From Deltaproteobacteria bacterium (GTDB taxonomy: Bacteria > Desulfobacterota > Desulfarculia > Adiutricales > Adiutricaceae): a DNA stretch of 43,489 nt. Positions 26,099 through 34,086 of this stretch are shown here, piece by piece. The stretch lies in contig JAISEL010000120.1 in the NCBI GenBank assembly GCA_031264185.1, positions 1 to 43,489 of the forward strand, given 5' to 3'. The notes under the pieces are model-generated. The model saw only the letters and a list, made by a program, of their open reading frames with translations. It made no database searches and had not been told where the DNA came from. A program made the position numbers and the translations under genes. Every line of letters begins with the position of its first letter. Positions within the stretch are counted from its first letter, which is position 1.

Positions 26099-26118
26099 CC
26101 GGCAGGACGGCCTGCCGG
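26099..26118 (-). terminator. Hairpin downstream of the MaoC-like gene
   Basis: Perfect 8-bp stem CCGGCAGG/CCTGCCGG with loop ACGG (minus-strand CCGT), 34 bases after the stop codon at 26152. There is no real T-tract, so termination is only a possibility. Confidence 0.35.
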
Positions 26119-26151
26119 TCTAAGCAATCCACGGAAATCCAGGGAGGCTCT

Positions 26152-26562
26152 TTACCTGGTACACATCACCCAGGCCTCACCGGACAGGGCAATCTGACCG
26201 TCAGCTTTATAAACCGTGGTGACCAGGCGGATTTTCTTGGATCGGTTATTTTTGTCCATGACTTCCACCTTAGCGGTTATGTGCTCATCAATGAACACCG
26301 GCTTCCGGAAATTCAGGGTCTGGCTCAAATAGATGGTCCCTTCGCCGGGCAGGCAGGTTCCCAGGACGGTGGAAATCAAAGCCGCCGAAATAACGCCGTG
26401 AGCTACCCGATGACCAAAGACCGTAGCCGAAGCGTAGTTCTGGTCCAGGTGGACCGGATTGAAATCCCCGGACAAAGCCGCAAAGTTCCGGACCAGCTCG
26501 TCTGTCACCAACATGCCCTTTTCAGCTGCATCACCGACCTTAATATCTGCGTAAGCGGGCAT
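26152..26562 (-). CDS. MaoC-like (R)-specific enoyl-CoA hydratase
   Basis: The frame opens at 26586, but ATG at 26562 is preceded by GGGAGAG with good spacing and begins MPAYADIKVGD as in relatives, giving 136 residues. Single hot-dog fold. The hydratase-2 motif is intact: FAALSGDFNPVHLD with Asp33 and His38 as catalytic residues, then FGHRVAHGVISA. PhaJ-type enzymes hydrate trans-2-enoyl-CoA to (R)-3-hydroxyacyl-CoA, linking beta-oxidation to polyester or fatty acid synthesis; others act in anaerobic acyl-CoA routes. It lies about 230 bases after the membrane-anchored protein of the two-component operon, so membership in that operon is uncertain. Possible metabolic link with the distant activase is speculative. 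Confidence 0.88.
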   Translation of the reverse strand: MPAYADIKVGDAAEKGMLVTDELVRNFAALSGDFNPVHLDQNYASATVFGHRVAHGVISAALISTVLGTCLPGEGTIYLSQTLNFRKPVFIDEHITAKVEVMDKNNRSKKIRLVTTVYKADGQIALSGEAWVMCTR

Positions 26563-26792
26563 AATCTTTCTCTCCCATGAGGACATAACCCCCTGTTTTT
26601 AATAATGATCTCCCCAAAAACCGAACTGCTGAAAAAAATAAGTCTGCCCCCGGAACCGAAATAATGACCAAAAGGCAAAGCAAAAGCCCGGACAAAGAGC
26701 AAAACCAGGGCTGACCTGTCTGAGCAAAAAAACAATCGGGTCCGATAGTCAAGGCCTTTAACAAAATACCCGGCCTAAATTAAACCCGGTAT

Positions 26793-27392
26793 TCAGAAAT
26801 CTGACTCAGACTCCGGCGGTTCCGGCCTCTCCTCGTCCGGAAGCGACTGATTTTCATAAAAGGAAAAAAAAGCCAATGAGCCTTTTAACTGATCCAAAAA
26901 AAGCTGGCTCTCCCGATCGTCCAATCTGACCGTCAAAGCCCGGCCTGTTTTAACGACCGACGTTTCCCGGCGGGCTGAATCAACATAGTGAAGACGGACT
27001 GTGGCATCCTGATCTAAACTGTTGACAGCCACGACCGTCACTATAAGTCGGCCGGAAAAAAAATTCTTATTCTCCCCGACCCGGAAAGTGTAATTAACAG
27101 GTCCGGTCTTTTTCTCTCCGCTGCCGCTTTGACCGTCCGCCCTGGGAGCCGCTCCGGCGGTCACTCCGGGTATTACTCCCGGACAGGCCGCTTTCAGACC
27201 CTCCAGCTCCTGGTTCTGAAGTTCCAGCTGGAGCCTTAAGGACGAATTATCGGCCTCTTCCCGCGCCAATCTGGCTCGGGCAGCGGATCTGCCGTGATCA
27301 TAGCTGAAATAATACACTAAAAGACAAAGAACAAAAAGAGCCAGCACTCGCCAAAAACGGTCACCTAAGGGATGCTCTCTTTTCCGGGACAA
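26793..27392 (-). CDS. Membrane-anchored protein of unknown function
   Basis: 199 residues. Basic N-terminus, one helix (about residues 15-31, VLALFVLCLLVYYFSY), a likely coiled coil (35-66, Ala/Arg/Glu/Leu-rich), a Gly/Ala/Pro linker, a beta-rich domain (about 97-180) and an acidic tail. The start is TTG, the only candidate: an in-frame stop lies four codons upstream and the protein has no internal Met; GTGAGGG precedes it as ribosome site. Beginning 23 bases after the double-receiver gene, it is probably the last member of the CheA-like operon. Most of the chain would face the periplasm. It could be a sensor or scaffold for the kinase; no family recognised. Confidence 0.65.
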   Translation of the reverse strand: MSRKREHPLGDRFWRVLALFVLCLLVYYFSYDHGRSAARARLAREEADNSSLRLQLELQNQELEGLKAACPGVIPGVTAGAAPRADGQSGSGEKKTGPVNYTFRVGENKNFFSGRLIVTVVAVNSLDQDATVRLHYVDSARRETSVVKTGRALTVRLDDRESQLFLDQLKGSLAFFSFYENQSLPDEERPEPPESESDF

Positions 27393-27415
27393 AGACGGCC
27401 CTCACTTACGGCTGA

Positions 27416-28324
27416 TTACAAAAGAAGACCGGCAGCCACACTGGCTATAAATTCATTAAGCGACGAAGCCGGAGAAGGCTTTAAAACACAGTCGTCCACC
27501 CCGTTGCCCGGAGTCATTATGACTGATATCTTCTCCATGCTGGCGGTACAGACCACAAAGTAGCAAGGCCCGAATTTGTGGGTGAATTTCAAGGCCTTGC
27601 AGAAATCAACCCCGTTCTGGCCGTCTTCCAGGGTGTAGTCGCTGATCACTATCCTTGGCTTTTCGGCCAGAGTCACGGCCACCGCCTCATCAACGTTGGA
27701 GGCGGTCAGGACGACAAAATTATGATCTTCCAGGTGTTTCTTCAGCAGCTCCCTCTGGTAAGCCGAATCGGAGAGGACTAAAACCCTTCTGGGCTGAGTT
27801 GAGACAGGAGTGGATAGAAGATAGGAAATAAGCTTCTGGGCGCTGTCTAAATGAACTCTTATCCGGTTTAAGTTCGAATCGACTTTGCGGCTGATAATTT
27901 CGCTTTCCTCGCGGCTTAAGTCGCTCCGGAAACGGCCTGGACCTTCCAGGGCCCTGGTGACATAGTTGACCAGAGCTACGGAAGAGATATCCGGCGGCAG
28001 GAAAGCTCTGACGCCTTCGTTAAACGCCAGCATGATTTTATCGCGTTCTGCCTGCTGATGGGAGTCAACAAATATAAACTCGGTTTTAGGCTCGGAATTG
28101 GAGACATTTTGGAGGACTTTAACGCTGGCCTCATCCTCTCCGACATAATCCATAATCACCAGGTTGGGCGAGGCGGAGGCAATCTGACTGACCGTCTCTT
28201 CAACCGCAGAACTGGAATTAAGGGGCGCTCCCTCTGTCACCGCAAACCGATCGCAAGCCAGATAACCGGTCAGTTTGGCCCGCAGTTCCTCATTGCCTAT
28301 CAACATCAGTATGCTGGCCGTCAT
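27416..28324 (-). CDS. Double-receiver response regulator
   Basis: 302 residues. Receiver 1 (about 4-125) is degenerate: a possible phosphoacceptor Asp59 (IMDY) remains, but the acidic pair is replaced by IGNE and the conserved Lys by a Pro (FLPPD). A helical linker (130-170) follows. Receiver 2 (179-300) keeps Asp186, phosphoacceptor Asp229 (ISDY), Thr260 and Lys282 (LKPS), so it is probably phosphorylatable. No output domain. The start follows the CheA stop by 4 bases with GGAG upstream. It most likely receives phosphate from the CheA-like kinase and acts by protein contact, the first receiver perhaps for dimerisation or inhibition. Confidence 0.85.
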   Translation of the reverse strand: MTASILMLIGNEELRAKLTGYLACDRFAVTEGAPLNSSSAVEETVSQIASASPNLVIMDYVGEDEASVKVLQNVSNSEPKTEFIFVDSHQQAERDKIMLAFNEGVRAFLPPDISSVALVNYVTRALEGPGRFRSDLSREESEIISRKVDSNLNRIRVHLDSAQKLISYLLSTPVSTQPRRVLVLSDSAYQRELLKKHLEDHNFVVLTASNVDEAVAVTLAEKPRIVISDYTLEDGQNGVDFCKALKFTHKFGPCYFVVCTASMEKISVIMTPGNGVDDCVLKPSPASSLNEFIASVAAGLLL

Positions 28325-28328
28325 GAGC

Positions 28329-30512
28329 TTACTCCATGGACAAATTATCGTATTCCAGAACTTGGTAAAGCTTTTTCAGCTGCCGTTCGCAGAATCGGTT
28401 AACTTCGTCCAGACTGTGATTGGAAGCAAACATCACCTTAAGCTTTTCCGTCCCGAATCCCATTTCGATCTTATCCAGGCTGGGCACTGTGTCAATAAGA
28501 TCGCCGATCATTGCCAGACGCTTGATGATGAGGTAACCGACCAGGGAAACATCCTGAAAGGAGGGGCCTATCTTAAACATGGCCTGATAAACCCTTGACC
28601 CCTGGGTAATGAGCTTGGAATAGTAAAGGATTGTGCCCAGCGGCGAAAGATGGAACTGATCGTCGTCTTCTTCGGCCACAGCTTTTTCCCGGGTTTCGCT
28701 GCGTTTATACTTGGCCAGTTCGGCTATAAGTTCGGGATCATGGACTTCGTAACCCCGTCCGGCTCGGATCTCGGACAGACCCTGCTCCATATTCTTGACC
28801 GCGTCCAGCAGCAGATCAATAACTTCCTGATTTACTTTGAGTTCTTTTTCCCTGACCTGGTCCAAAACCGTCTCCACCTCATGGACAAAAGTGCCCACGC
28901 TGTTGAAGCCGGTCATGATGAAATTGCCTTTAATGGAATGGAAGTACCTGAAAATGGTATTAACCCGGCGGATATTTTCCGGATCTTTTTCCAGCTGGAA
29001 GATTTCCTCGCTGACCTCATTTAAGATGTTCTGGATCTCCACGAAAAATTCTTCGGCCATGGATTCTTCCATGACGTTTTCCGGAGGCGGGACAGCTTTT
29101 GTCTCAGCTGCGGCCTGAGGCGCTTCCGCCGCCGGGGCGGCCTGAGTCTGGGTAAAAAAGTCATCGCCGTCATCAGGGCCGATAACCGAAGAGCGGTCCA
29201 GAAAACTGTTGTCGGTCATATCCAAAGTCCGGCCGCTGGACATGGCGATCAAATCAAAGGGATCTAAAACCATGCCCAGCTGGTTGCCGCCTAGGATCGT
29301 TGTCCCGGCCACGCCCCTGACCGAAAAAATTTCCGGCAGAGGTATTAAAACCAGTTTCTGGGGCCTGATGAATTCCGAAACTTTTAAGGCTAAACGGCCG
29401 TTTTTGGCGTCAATGATGATGACCGGCAGATAGTCCTGAAAATCATCCTCCGGTAAAGGGGCGCCGGCCAGCAGGCCTCTAAGATCGTGAAGAGGCACTA
29501 TAGTTCCGAGATAAATAATGCTCTCAGTCCGCTCCATGGTTGTATTGATTTCTTTGGCATCAAAGGACTGGGTGGCCACCACATTGCCGATGGGGACGGC
29601 GTAATAGCTTTCTCCGCATCTTATAATCAGGGCATCGGTGATGTTAACCGCCGAAAGCTGGGGAATCTTATAAGTAAAAGTAGTCCCCTGGCCGGGGGCC
29701 GTATCTATGATTATCTCACCGCCCAGATTCTCCACCGTGCTTTTAACCACATCCATGCCCACGCCCCGGCCGGAAATCTCGGTAGCTTCCGAAGCCGTGG
29801 AAAAACCGGGCAGCATGATTAAATTCCAGCACTCGGCATTGGAAATGGCCGCCGCCGCCGCCTGGGGCAGAAAACCCTTCTCGACCGCCACCTGGCGGAT
29901 CTTGGCCCCGTTTAAGCCGTGGCCGTCGTCGCTGACTGAAACGTAAGTAAAACCTTCTTTTTTGTAAGCCGTTAAAGTCAGCTGACCGGTGGGGGATTTG
30001 CCGGCGTGTTTGCGCTCCAGAGGATCTTCCAGGCCGTGGTCAACCGCGTTTCTTATCTGGTGAGCCAGAGGTTCGTACAGGCGCTCGGCCACGGTCTTGT
30101 CAACCAGAGTATCTTCGCCTACTATTTCAAAATTAACCTGGCGGCCTCTTTTTTTAGCCAGATCCCTCACTAACCGGCGGAATCTTAAAAACGTATCCTT
30201 TATCGGCACCATCCGGATATCCATGACCAGATGATGCAGATCTGAGGAAATCCTGTTGGTCGTCAGGGCCACATTTTTGATCATCTCCATGGAATTTTTG
30301 TCAATATTGACAGAGGCCGTGGAAAGATGCCGCTGAAGAATGGAGATATTGGACGCTGATATGATTATTTCACCGGTCAGACCCAGAAGGCGGTCAAGAT
30401 GGGAAATCTTGACCGCCATGCGGTCGAGTTCCGGGGAAGCGGGCACGGAAACCTTTACCCCTTCCGGCGCAGCAGGGGGCTGGACCTCCGGGCTGTTACC
30501 GTTACCATTCAT
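28329..30512 (-). CDS. CheA-type histidine kinase with permuted domain order
   Basis: 727 residues. Order: dimerisation helices P3 (33-100), HATPase P4 (105-285; N box HQIRNAVDHG with Asn155, DDGHGL 195-200, GRGVGMDVV 248-256, GQGTTF 274-279), CheW-like P5 (290-430), an Ala/Pro-rich linker (455-485), an HPt domain (490-590) with phospho-His525 in FHSIKGN, and a C-terminal domain (about 642-720) resembling the P2 response-regulator-docking domain. Canonical CheA is P1-P2-P3-P4-P5, so here P1-P2 sits at the C-terminus and all parts are present. The start overlaps the single-receiver gene by 11 bases. No cheW, cheR, cheB or receptor gene is in the window, so a non-chemotaxis role is possible. 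Confidence 0.88.
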   Translation of the reverse strand: MNGNGNSPEVQPPAAPEGVKVSVPASPELDRMAVKISHLDRLLGLTGEIIISASNISILQRHLSTASVNIDKNSMEMIKNVALTTNRISSDLHHLVMDIRMVPIKDTFLRFRRLVRDLAKKRGRQVNFEIVGEDTLVDKTVAERLYEPLAHQIRNAVDHGLEDPLERKHAGKSPTGQLTLTAYKKEGFTYVSVSDDGHGLNGAKIRQVAVEKGFLPQAAAAAISNAECWNLIMLPGFSTASEATEISGRGVGMDVVKSTVENLGGEIIIDTAPGQGTTFTYKIPQLSAVNITDALIIRCGESYYAVPIGNVVATQSFDAKEINTTMERTESIIYLGTIVPLHDLRGLLAGAPLPEDDFQDYLPVIIIDAKNGRLALKVSEFIRPQKLVLIPLPEIFSVRGVAGTTILGGNQLGMVLDPFDLIAMSSGRTLDMTDNSFLDRSSVIGPDDGDDFFTQTQAAPAAEAPQAAAETKAVPPPENVMEESMAEEFFVEIQNILNEVSEEIFQLEKDPENIRRVNTIFRYFHSIKGNFIMTGFNSVGTFVHEVETVLDQVREKELKVNQEVIDLLLDAVKNMEQGLSEIRAGRGYEVHDPELIAELAKYKRSETREKAVAEEDDDQFHLSPLGTILYYSKLITQGSRVYQAMFKIGPSFQDVSLVGYLIIKRLAMIGDLIDTVPSLDKIEMGFGTEKLKVMFASNHSLDEVNRFCERQLKKLYQVLEYDNLSME

Positions 30513-30906
30513 GATTAAAAACCCTCGCTAGCACGATATTGACCATCTCGGGGGTGGGCGGTTTGATGAGATAATCATCGGCTCCCAGACGCAGGGCCCG
30601 GAATATATATTTATAATCAGCGTGCGTTGAAAGAATAACCAGGGGGACAGTCCTTAACTTGGGATTATTTTTAACCATCTCTGTCAGCTCAAATCCGTCC
30701 ATTTCCGCCATTACCAGGTCAGAAATAATCAGGTCAAAAGACTTAGGGCTGTTCAGATGCTCCAAAGCTTCAACTCCGTTGCCGGCCTCGGTAACCACCA
30801 GACCCATTGTGGCAAAAAGCTCTTTGATGGTCTTCCGAACGGCCTGGTAATCGTCAACCACCAAAACCGATTTACCCTGCCATAAATTTCCATCTGACCG
30901 AGACAT
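30502..30906 (-). CDS. CheY-like single-domain response regulator
   Basis: 134 residues from ATG at 30906, which has GGAG six bases upstream; a TTG two codons earlier is less likely. A complete receiver: Asp18/Asp19 (VVDDY), phosphoacceptor Asp63 (ISDLVMAEMDGFEL), Thr94 (LST) and Lys115 (LIKPP). Nothing follows the receiver. It overlaps the CheA-like gene by 11 bases and is first in the operon, about 70 bases after a recognisable promoter. As the best-preserved receiver here it is the natural phosphate acceptor of the kinase; the target is unknown. Confidence 0.92.
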   Translation of the reverse strand: MSRSDGNLWQGKSVLVVDDYQAVRKTIKELFATMGLVVTEAGNGVEALEHLNSPKSFDLIISDLVMAEMDGFELTEMVKNNPKLRTVPLVILSTHADYKYIFRALRLGADDYLIKPPTPEMVNIVLARVFNHEW

Positions 30907-30975
30907 CGTCAACTCCAGCCGCCACAGTCGGGTTTCCTTGCCACCGCTTCCAGAAACCTCTTAATAGCTAACAAT

Positions 30976-31004
30976 AGTATATCATTAAAATATCACTCAT
31001 TCAA
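30976..31004 (-). promoter_or_regulatory. Sigma-70-type promoter of the CheA-like operon
   Basis: Minus strand: TTGAAT (31004-30999), 17-base spacer, TATACT (30981-30976). It lies 70 bases before the first gene's ATG, with optimal spacing and near-consensus boxes. Confidence 0.55.
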
Positions 31005-31299
31005 TCAGGCCCGATCCGGCAGCCTGAGCGCGAGCACAGGTAAAATCAAGATAACCTGTTGAAAATAATTGGCTTTTTAAAAAAAATTCACCTTAACCCC
31101 AAGGAGCCGGACGAATACGGGCATTATATTTAAAACCCAAAAATAATAATTTTTAATTTATTTCATTTAAATACAGATATTGTTGTATTTCAGAAAACAA
31201 GAATTGATAAATATATCAAAAAATCAATAAAGAAAATTAGAAAAATAATCAAAAGTTCTTGGCCCGAATTCTACCAACAATTGATGAAAACTTCCATAA

Positions 31300-31326
31300 T
31301 TAAAAACCCGGGCCAGACCCGGGTTT
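31300..31326 (-). terminator. Intrinsic terminator after cpoB
   Basis: Nine-pair stem AAACCCGGG (31304-31312) / CCCGGGTTT (31318-31326), 5-base loop, followed on the minus strand by TTTTTAATT. It lies 26 bases after the stop codon. Confidence 0.8.
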
Positions 31327-31351
31327 GGACAATCAATTTTTATTCCGATTT

Positions 31352-32227
31352 TTAAATAGTCTTCAGACGTTCCCTGGCCACCCCGGCCGAATAGCTTTTG
31401 GGATATTCCCGGACCACTTTCTGATAAAAAAGCTTGGCGCTGGCCTTATCGCCCAAAGCCTGAAACGACAAGCCCTGCTTCAGAAGAGCCGCCGAGACGA
31501 GACTGTTTTTAGGATAACCGGTAACCAGATTCTGGTATTCCAAAATGGCGTCTTCGTACTGATTCTGGTTGTACAGACATTCACCGACATAAAACTGAGC
31601 CGCTCCGGCCTGACGGCCGCCGGGCTCACTGGCCAGATACTCTTTAAGTTTGGCTATGGCATCGGGATATCTCTTCTGATCAAACATAGCCTTTCCCTCG
31701 TCATAGGCGCTCTGGGAAGGAGGAGGAGGCGCGTCAGGCCCCTGACCGGCGGCCGGACCGACGGCGGGCGTACTGGGCGGCAAAGCCGGAGGGACGGCGG
31801 CCGGCGCCACAACCGGAGGTCCTACCGGCCCGGGTCCGGAATCAGCCACTACATCGGTACTTAAGGGCGGCAGATTGGCTCTTTTTTCCAAACGGTCAAT
31901 ACGGGCGCTTAAATATTCCAGCTGCTGACGGAGAGTTAACCCTCCTAAACTGGCGGTTTCCATATTTTCGGTCAGCCTCTGAAGAGACAGACGCAAATTA
32001 TCCACATCGACCCGGAGATTATTGGAAGACGGAACGCCGCCGCCCATATCCGAAAGACGGGATCTGTCCCTTAAATCAGCCACTTCCATCTTCAGGACAT
32101 CAACTTCCCTCTGAAGACTGGAAGAACCGCCGACCAAAGTTCCGCCGCCGCAACCGGAAGTCACCAGAATCAGGCCGACCAGAACCAGGGCCAATTTCAG
32201 GCTAGCACTTTTGAGCGACATTATCAT
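31352..32227 (-). CDS. cpoB: Cell division coordinator CpoB / Tol-Pal system protein YbgF
   Basis: 291 residues. A lipoprotein signal with lipobox VTSGC (about residues 22-26) is followed by a Gly-rich tether, a coiled coil (38-115, the trimerising part of YbgF), a long Pro/Ala-rich linker (125-172) and a C-terminal TPR block (about 173-291; AYDEGKAMFDQKRYPDAI, then three helix pairs). The family links Tol-Pal constriction to peptidoglycan synthesis in the periplasm; a lipid anchor in place of a cleavable secretion signal is common in deltaproteobacterial versions. Two ATGs lie two codons apart with AGGAG upstream; either could be used. No tol or pal gene is adjacent in the window. Confidence 0.88.
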   Translation of the reverse strand: MIMSLKSASLKLALVLVGLILVTSGCGGGTLVGGSSSLQREVDVLKMEVADLRDRSRLSDMGGGVPSSNNLRVDVDNLRLSLQRLTENMETASLGGLTLRQQLEYLSARIDRLEKRANLPPLSTDVVADSGPGPVGPPVVAPAAVPPALPPSTPAVGPAAGQGPDAPPPPSQSAYDEGKAMFDQKRYPDAIAKLKEYLASEPGGRQAGAAQFYVGECLYNQNQYEDAILEYQNLVTGYPKNSLVSAALLKQGLSFQALGDKASAKLFYQKVVREYPKSYSAGVARERLKTI

Positions 32228-32813
32228 AAAACTCCTGTTTCGTTCTATAAAAAACGGCTCAGGGCGTCCGGTCAGTCCGGCCCGCCTGACCCCTGGTCAA
32301 TTGCCGGCAAATAATTTAAGGAATTAATAAGGTATCGTTTTTCCGGTAATTGGCTCAAAAAACCGCTCAAAACCGAATTTATCCTTATATCTCTGTTTTC
32401 AGATACCACAAAGAGTCAAAAAAAGCAATTGCCGGAAAATTTAAACCCAAGACTTAAAGACAGAGATATACGTTAGAAACAATGCCTTTTCTGGCAGTAA
32501 AATTATAATAAGACTGAAATTAATATCTATACCGTGATTATATAAGCATAATTGTTATTTTAAGTCTGAATTTTATAATAGTTCTCTGTGAGCCTGAAAT
32601 GCAGGACCTGAAATCCCTGGCCTCCGATGCCGGGCCCAGAAGTCCCTGACTTCAAGATAAGAGGGCAAATTCGTTTAGGCAAATCTTGGCCTCTAATTTG
32701 CTTATAAACGGTCTAGCGGGAACCCTGAACCCGGGGGATCGGAAACTATTTTTGGTCAGCCAGTCATCTGCCGGCCGCACCGCCGGATGACCCGAACTTT
32801 CTAGGAGACAAAC
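32228..32813. other. Intergenic region between divergent genes
   Basis: No gene. It must carry the promoters for cpoB and for the plus-strand unknown pair. The central part (32460-32590) is AT-rich with several TATAAT-like boxes, none paired with a convincing -35. The AGGAG at 32803-32807 is the ribosome site of the gene at 32814. Confidence 0.55.
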
Positions 32814-33428
32814 ATGCAGTCTTTGACCGTAGACGGACAGGATATGGCTTTTGCCGATATAACCGGGACCAACCTTGAGGAGATCCTGGTCTGCCTCATG
32901 GATCACCCCAGCATTAACGGCCGCATCATCACCGGGGTCTACTTAAACGGCGAGCCTTACGAGGAAGAAGTGCCCCACGCGGCCTTGGAAGTGGAACGTC
33001 AGACCATTTCCAGTTTGTCTTTAAAGACCCTGACAATGGAAGACCTGGGTTTAAACTTCCTCCAGGCCGGTCCCGAATACCTGGAAACCCTAATAAGCGC
33101 CCTGCCTAAGATAGTGGAAAATTTCCGCTTAGGCGACGAACAGGAGGCCAACGAACACTTCCTTAATTTCCTGGAGGCCCTCCACCTTTTAATGAGCATG
33201 CTGGAGCAGACGAGGCACATTCTGGGCCTGTGGCAGGGTCAGAACAACGACAGCTCCTCCTCCCTGAACGGGTACCTGGAGTCCCTGGTGGAAATACTGA
33301 ACACCTTAATTAACCTTCAGGAACAAAAGGACTGGATCTTCCTGGCCGATGTCCTGGAGTACGAACTGACCGACTCTTTAGGCCAGCTTAAAGAACTTCT
33401 GCCTAAACTCTGCCAGAAAGGTCACTGA
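32814..33428 (+). CDS. Conserved-looking protein of unknown function, acidic and helical
   Basis: 204 residues with an excellent AGGAG six bases before the ATG. No family recognised. A small beta-rich N-terminus (1-65: LTVDGQDMAF, IITGVYLNGEPYEEEV) is followed by long amphipathic helices (75-200) rich in Leu, Glu and Asn. No signal peptide, no membrane segment and no catalytic motif seen. The next gene starts four bases after the stop and also encodes a helical acidic protein, so the pair probably act together. Helical bundles of this kind are common in flagellar or secretion chaperones and adaptors, but I see no specific signature. Confidence 0.7.
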   Translation: MQSLTVDGQDMAFADITGTNLEEILVCLMDHPSINGRIITGVYLNGEPYEEEVPHAALEVERQTISSLSLKTLTMEDLGLNFLQAGPEYLETLISALPKIVENFRLGDEQEANEHFLNFLEALHLLMSMLEQTRHILGLWQGQNNDSSSSLNGYLESLVEILNTLINLQEQKDWIFLADVLEYELTDSLGQLKELLPKLCQKGH

Positions 33429-33432
33429 CTTT

Positions 33433-33939
33433 ATGACCCGCAATGAAAAAAAAACCCTGCCCGTCAGAGGAGTAAACCGGTCTGACTGTCTTTGGTCCGA
33501 AACATTGGCCGCCTGTCAGGAATGTCTGGATCTGGACCGCCGTTTCGCGGCTGAGCTGGAACGCCAAATTGCCGGGCCGGACCTGGATCCGCTGGAACCG
33601 GCTCTTTGGGAAAGTTTTGTTGAAGCCCGGCGGGATCTTTTTGACTTCACCGCCGTAAATCTGACGCTTCTGGCCAAAACCGGTCCGAAATCAGCTGAGG
33701 GAAATAATGTTGATGAGGGAGAATCCAAGGAAGGAAGTTTTAGTCAGGTCCGAGGAGAGCTTTTAAAATCACTGGCTGAGATGGTGGCTTTGGAAGAAAA
33801 GCTGACTGCCTATCTTTCGGAAAACCTTGGAATCTTAAAGGAAACCATTGATGATCTTTCCAAAAGCCAGGCAATTTTCGCCGGTTACGCCAGTCTGGAC
33901 ACAAAGCCTTCGGCCATAAAATTAGACTCCCTGGCCTAA
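33433..33939 (+). CDS. Helical protein of unknown function, possible FlgN/FliT-type chaperone
   Basis: 168 residues, cytoplasmic, almost entirely helical: one helical region 20-90, an acidic linker (NNVDEGESKEG), another 100-150, and a flexible tail. The C-terminal helix (LLKSLAEMVALEEKLTAYL) and the tail with hydrophobic ends are compatible with flagellar chaperone-like proteins (FlgN/FliT), but no decisive motif is present. It starts four bases after the previous gene and is surely co-transcribed. The stop codon is inside the loop of the hairpin at 33925-33962, and an antisense promoter faces this gene from 34041. Confidence 0.65.
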   Translation: MTRNEKKTLPVRGVNRSDCLWSETLAACQECLDLDRRFAAELERQIAGPDLDPLEPALWESFVEARRDLFDFTAVNLTLLAKTGPKSAEGNNVDEGESKEGSFSQVRGELLKSLAEMVALEEKLTAYLSENLGILKETIDDLSKSQAIFAGYASLDTKPSAIKLDSLA

Positions 33940-34007
33940 AGAGATTGAAAAGCCAGGGAGTCAGGCGGAAAAGACAATCTAAAATCTGAACTACTCAGCA
34001 AGGTTCG
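33920..34007 (-). ncRNA. Candidate small RNA, partly antisense to the 3' end of the preceding gene
   Basis: A minus-strand promoter (34013-34041) would start RNA near 34007. About 45 bases later comes a perfect 11-bp stem (33962-33952 with 33935-33925; GACTCCCTGGC / GCCAGGGAGTC) followed by TAATTTTATG, which can act as terminator. A small GAAC/GTTC hairpin could form near the 5' end. The predicted RNA is about 80-90 nt and overlaps the last codons of the plus-strand gene in antisense. No protein frame is available. Confidence 0.4.
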
Positions 34008-34012
34008 AAAAG

Positions 34013-34041
34013 AGGATAACAAAGAAAATTTCCCTTGTCAA
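34013..34041 (-). promoter_or_regulatory. Near-consensus sigma-70 promoter facing left
   Basis: Minus strand: TTGACA (34041-34036), 17-base spacer, TATCCT (34018-34013), preceded by an A/T-tract like an UP element. It points away from argC and into the 3' end of the plus-strand gene, with no minus-strand protein gene downstream before 32227. Confidence 0.6.
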
Positions 34042-34086
34042 GAGTTTTTTTTCAAAAACCGAAAAAAAAATTATTTTTTTAAAAAT

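Larger units (their letters stand above)
24784..26151. other. Gene-free, mostly GC-rich stretch
   Basis: Only short frames without family resemblance. Contents noted: an orphan plus-strand terminator (25528-25585), a close direct repeat of CTATGAATCCT near 25451 and 25467, a tandem GGCTCCGGAA pair near 25716, and a hairpin at 26099-26118. The composition resembles decayed coding DNA, but I could not identify the ancestral gene. Confidence 0.5.
30913..31351. other. Intergenic region between cpoB and the CheA-like operon
   Basis: Holds the two-component promoter (30976-31004) and the cpoB terminator (31300-31326). The middle (31135-31260) is AT-rich without recognisable signals. Confidence 0.6.
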
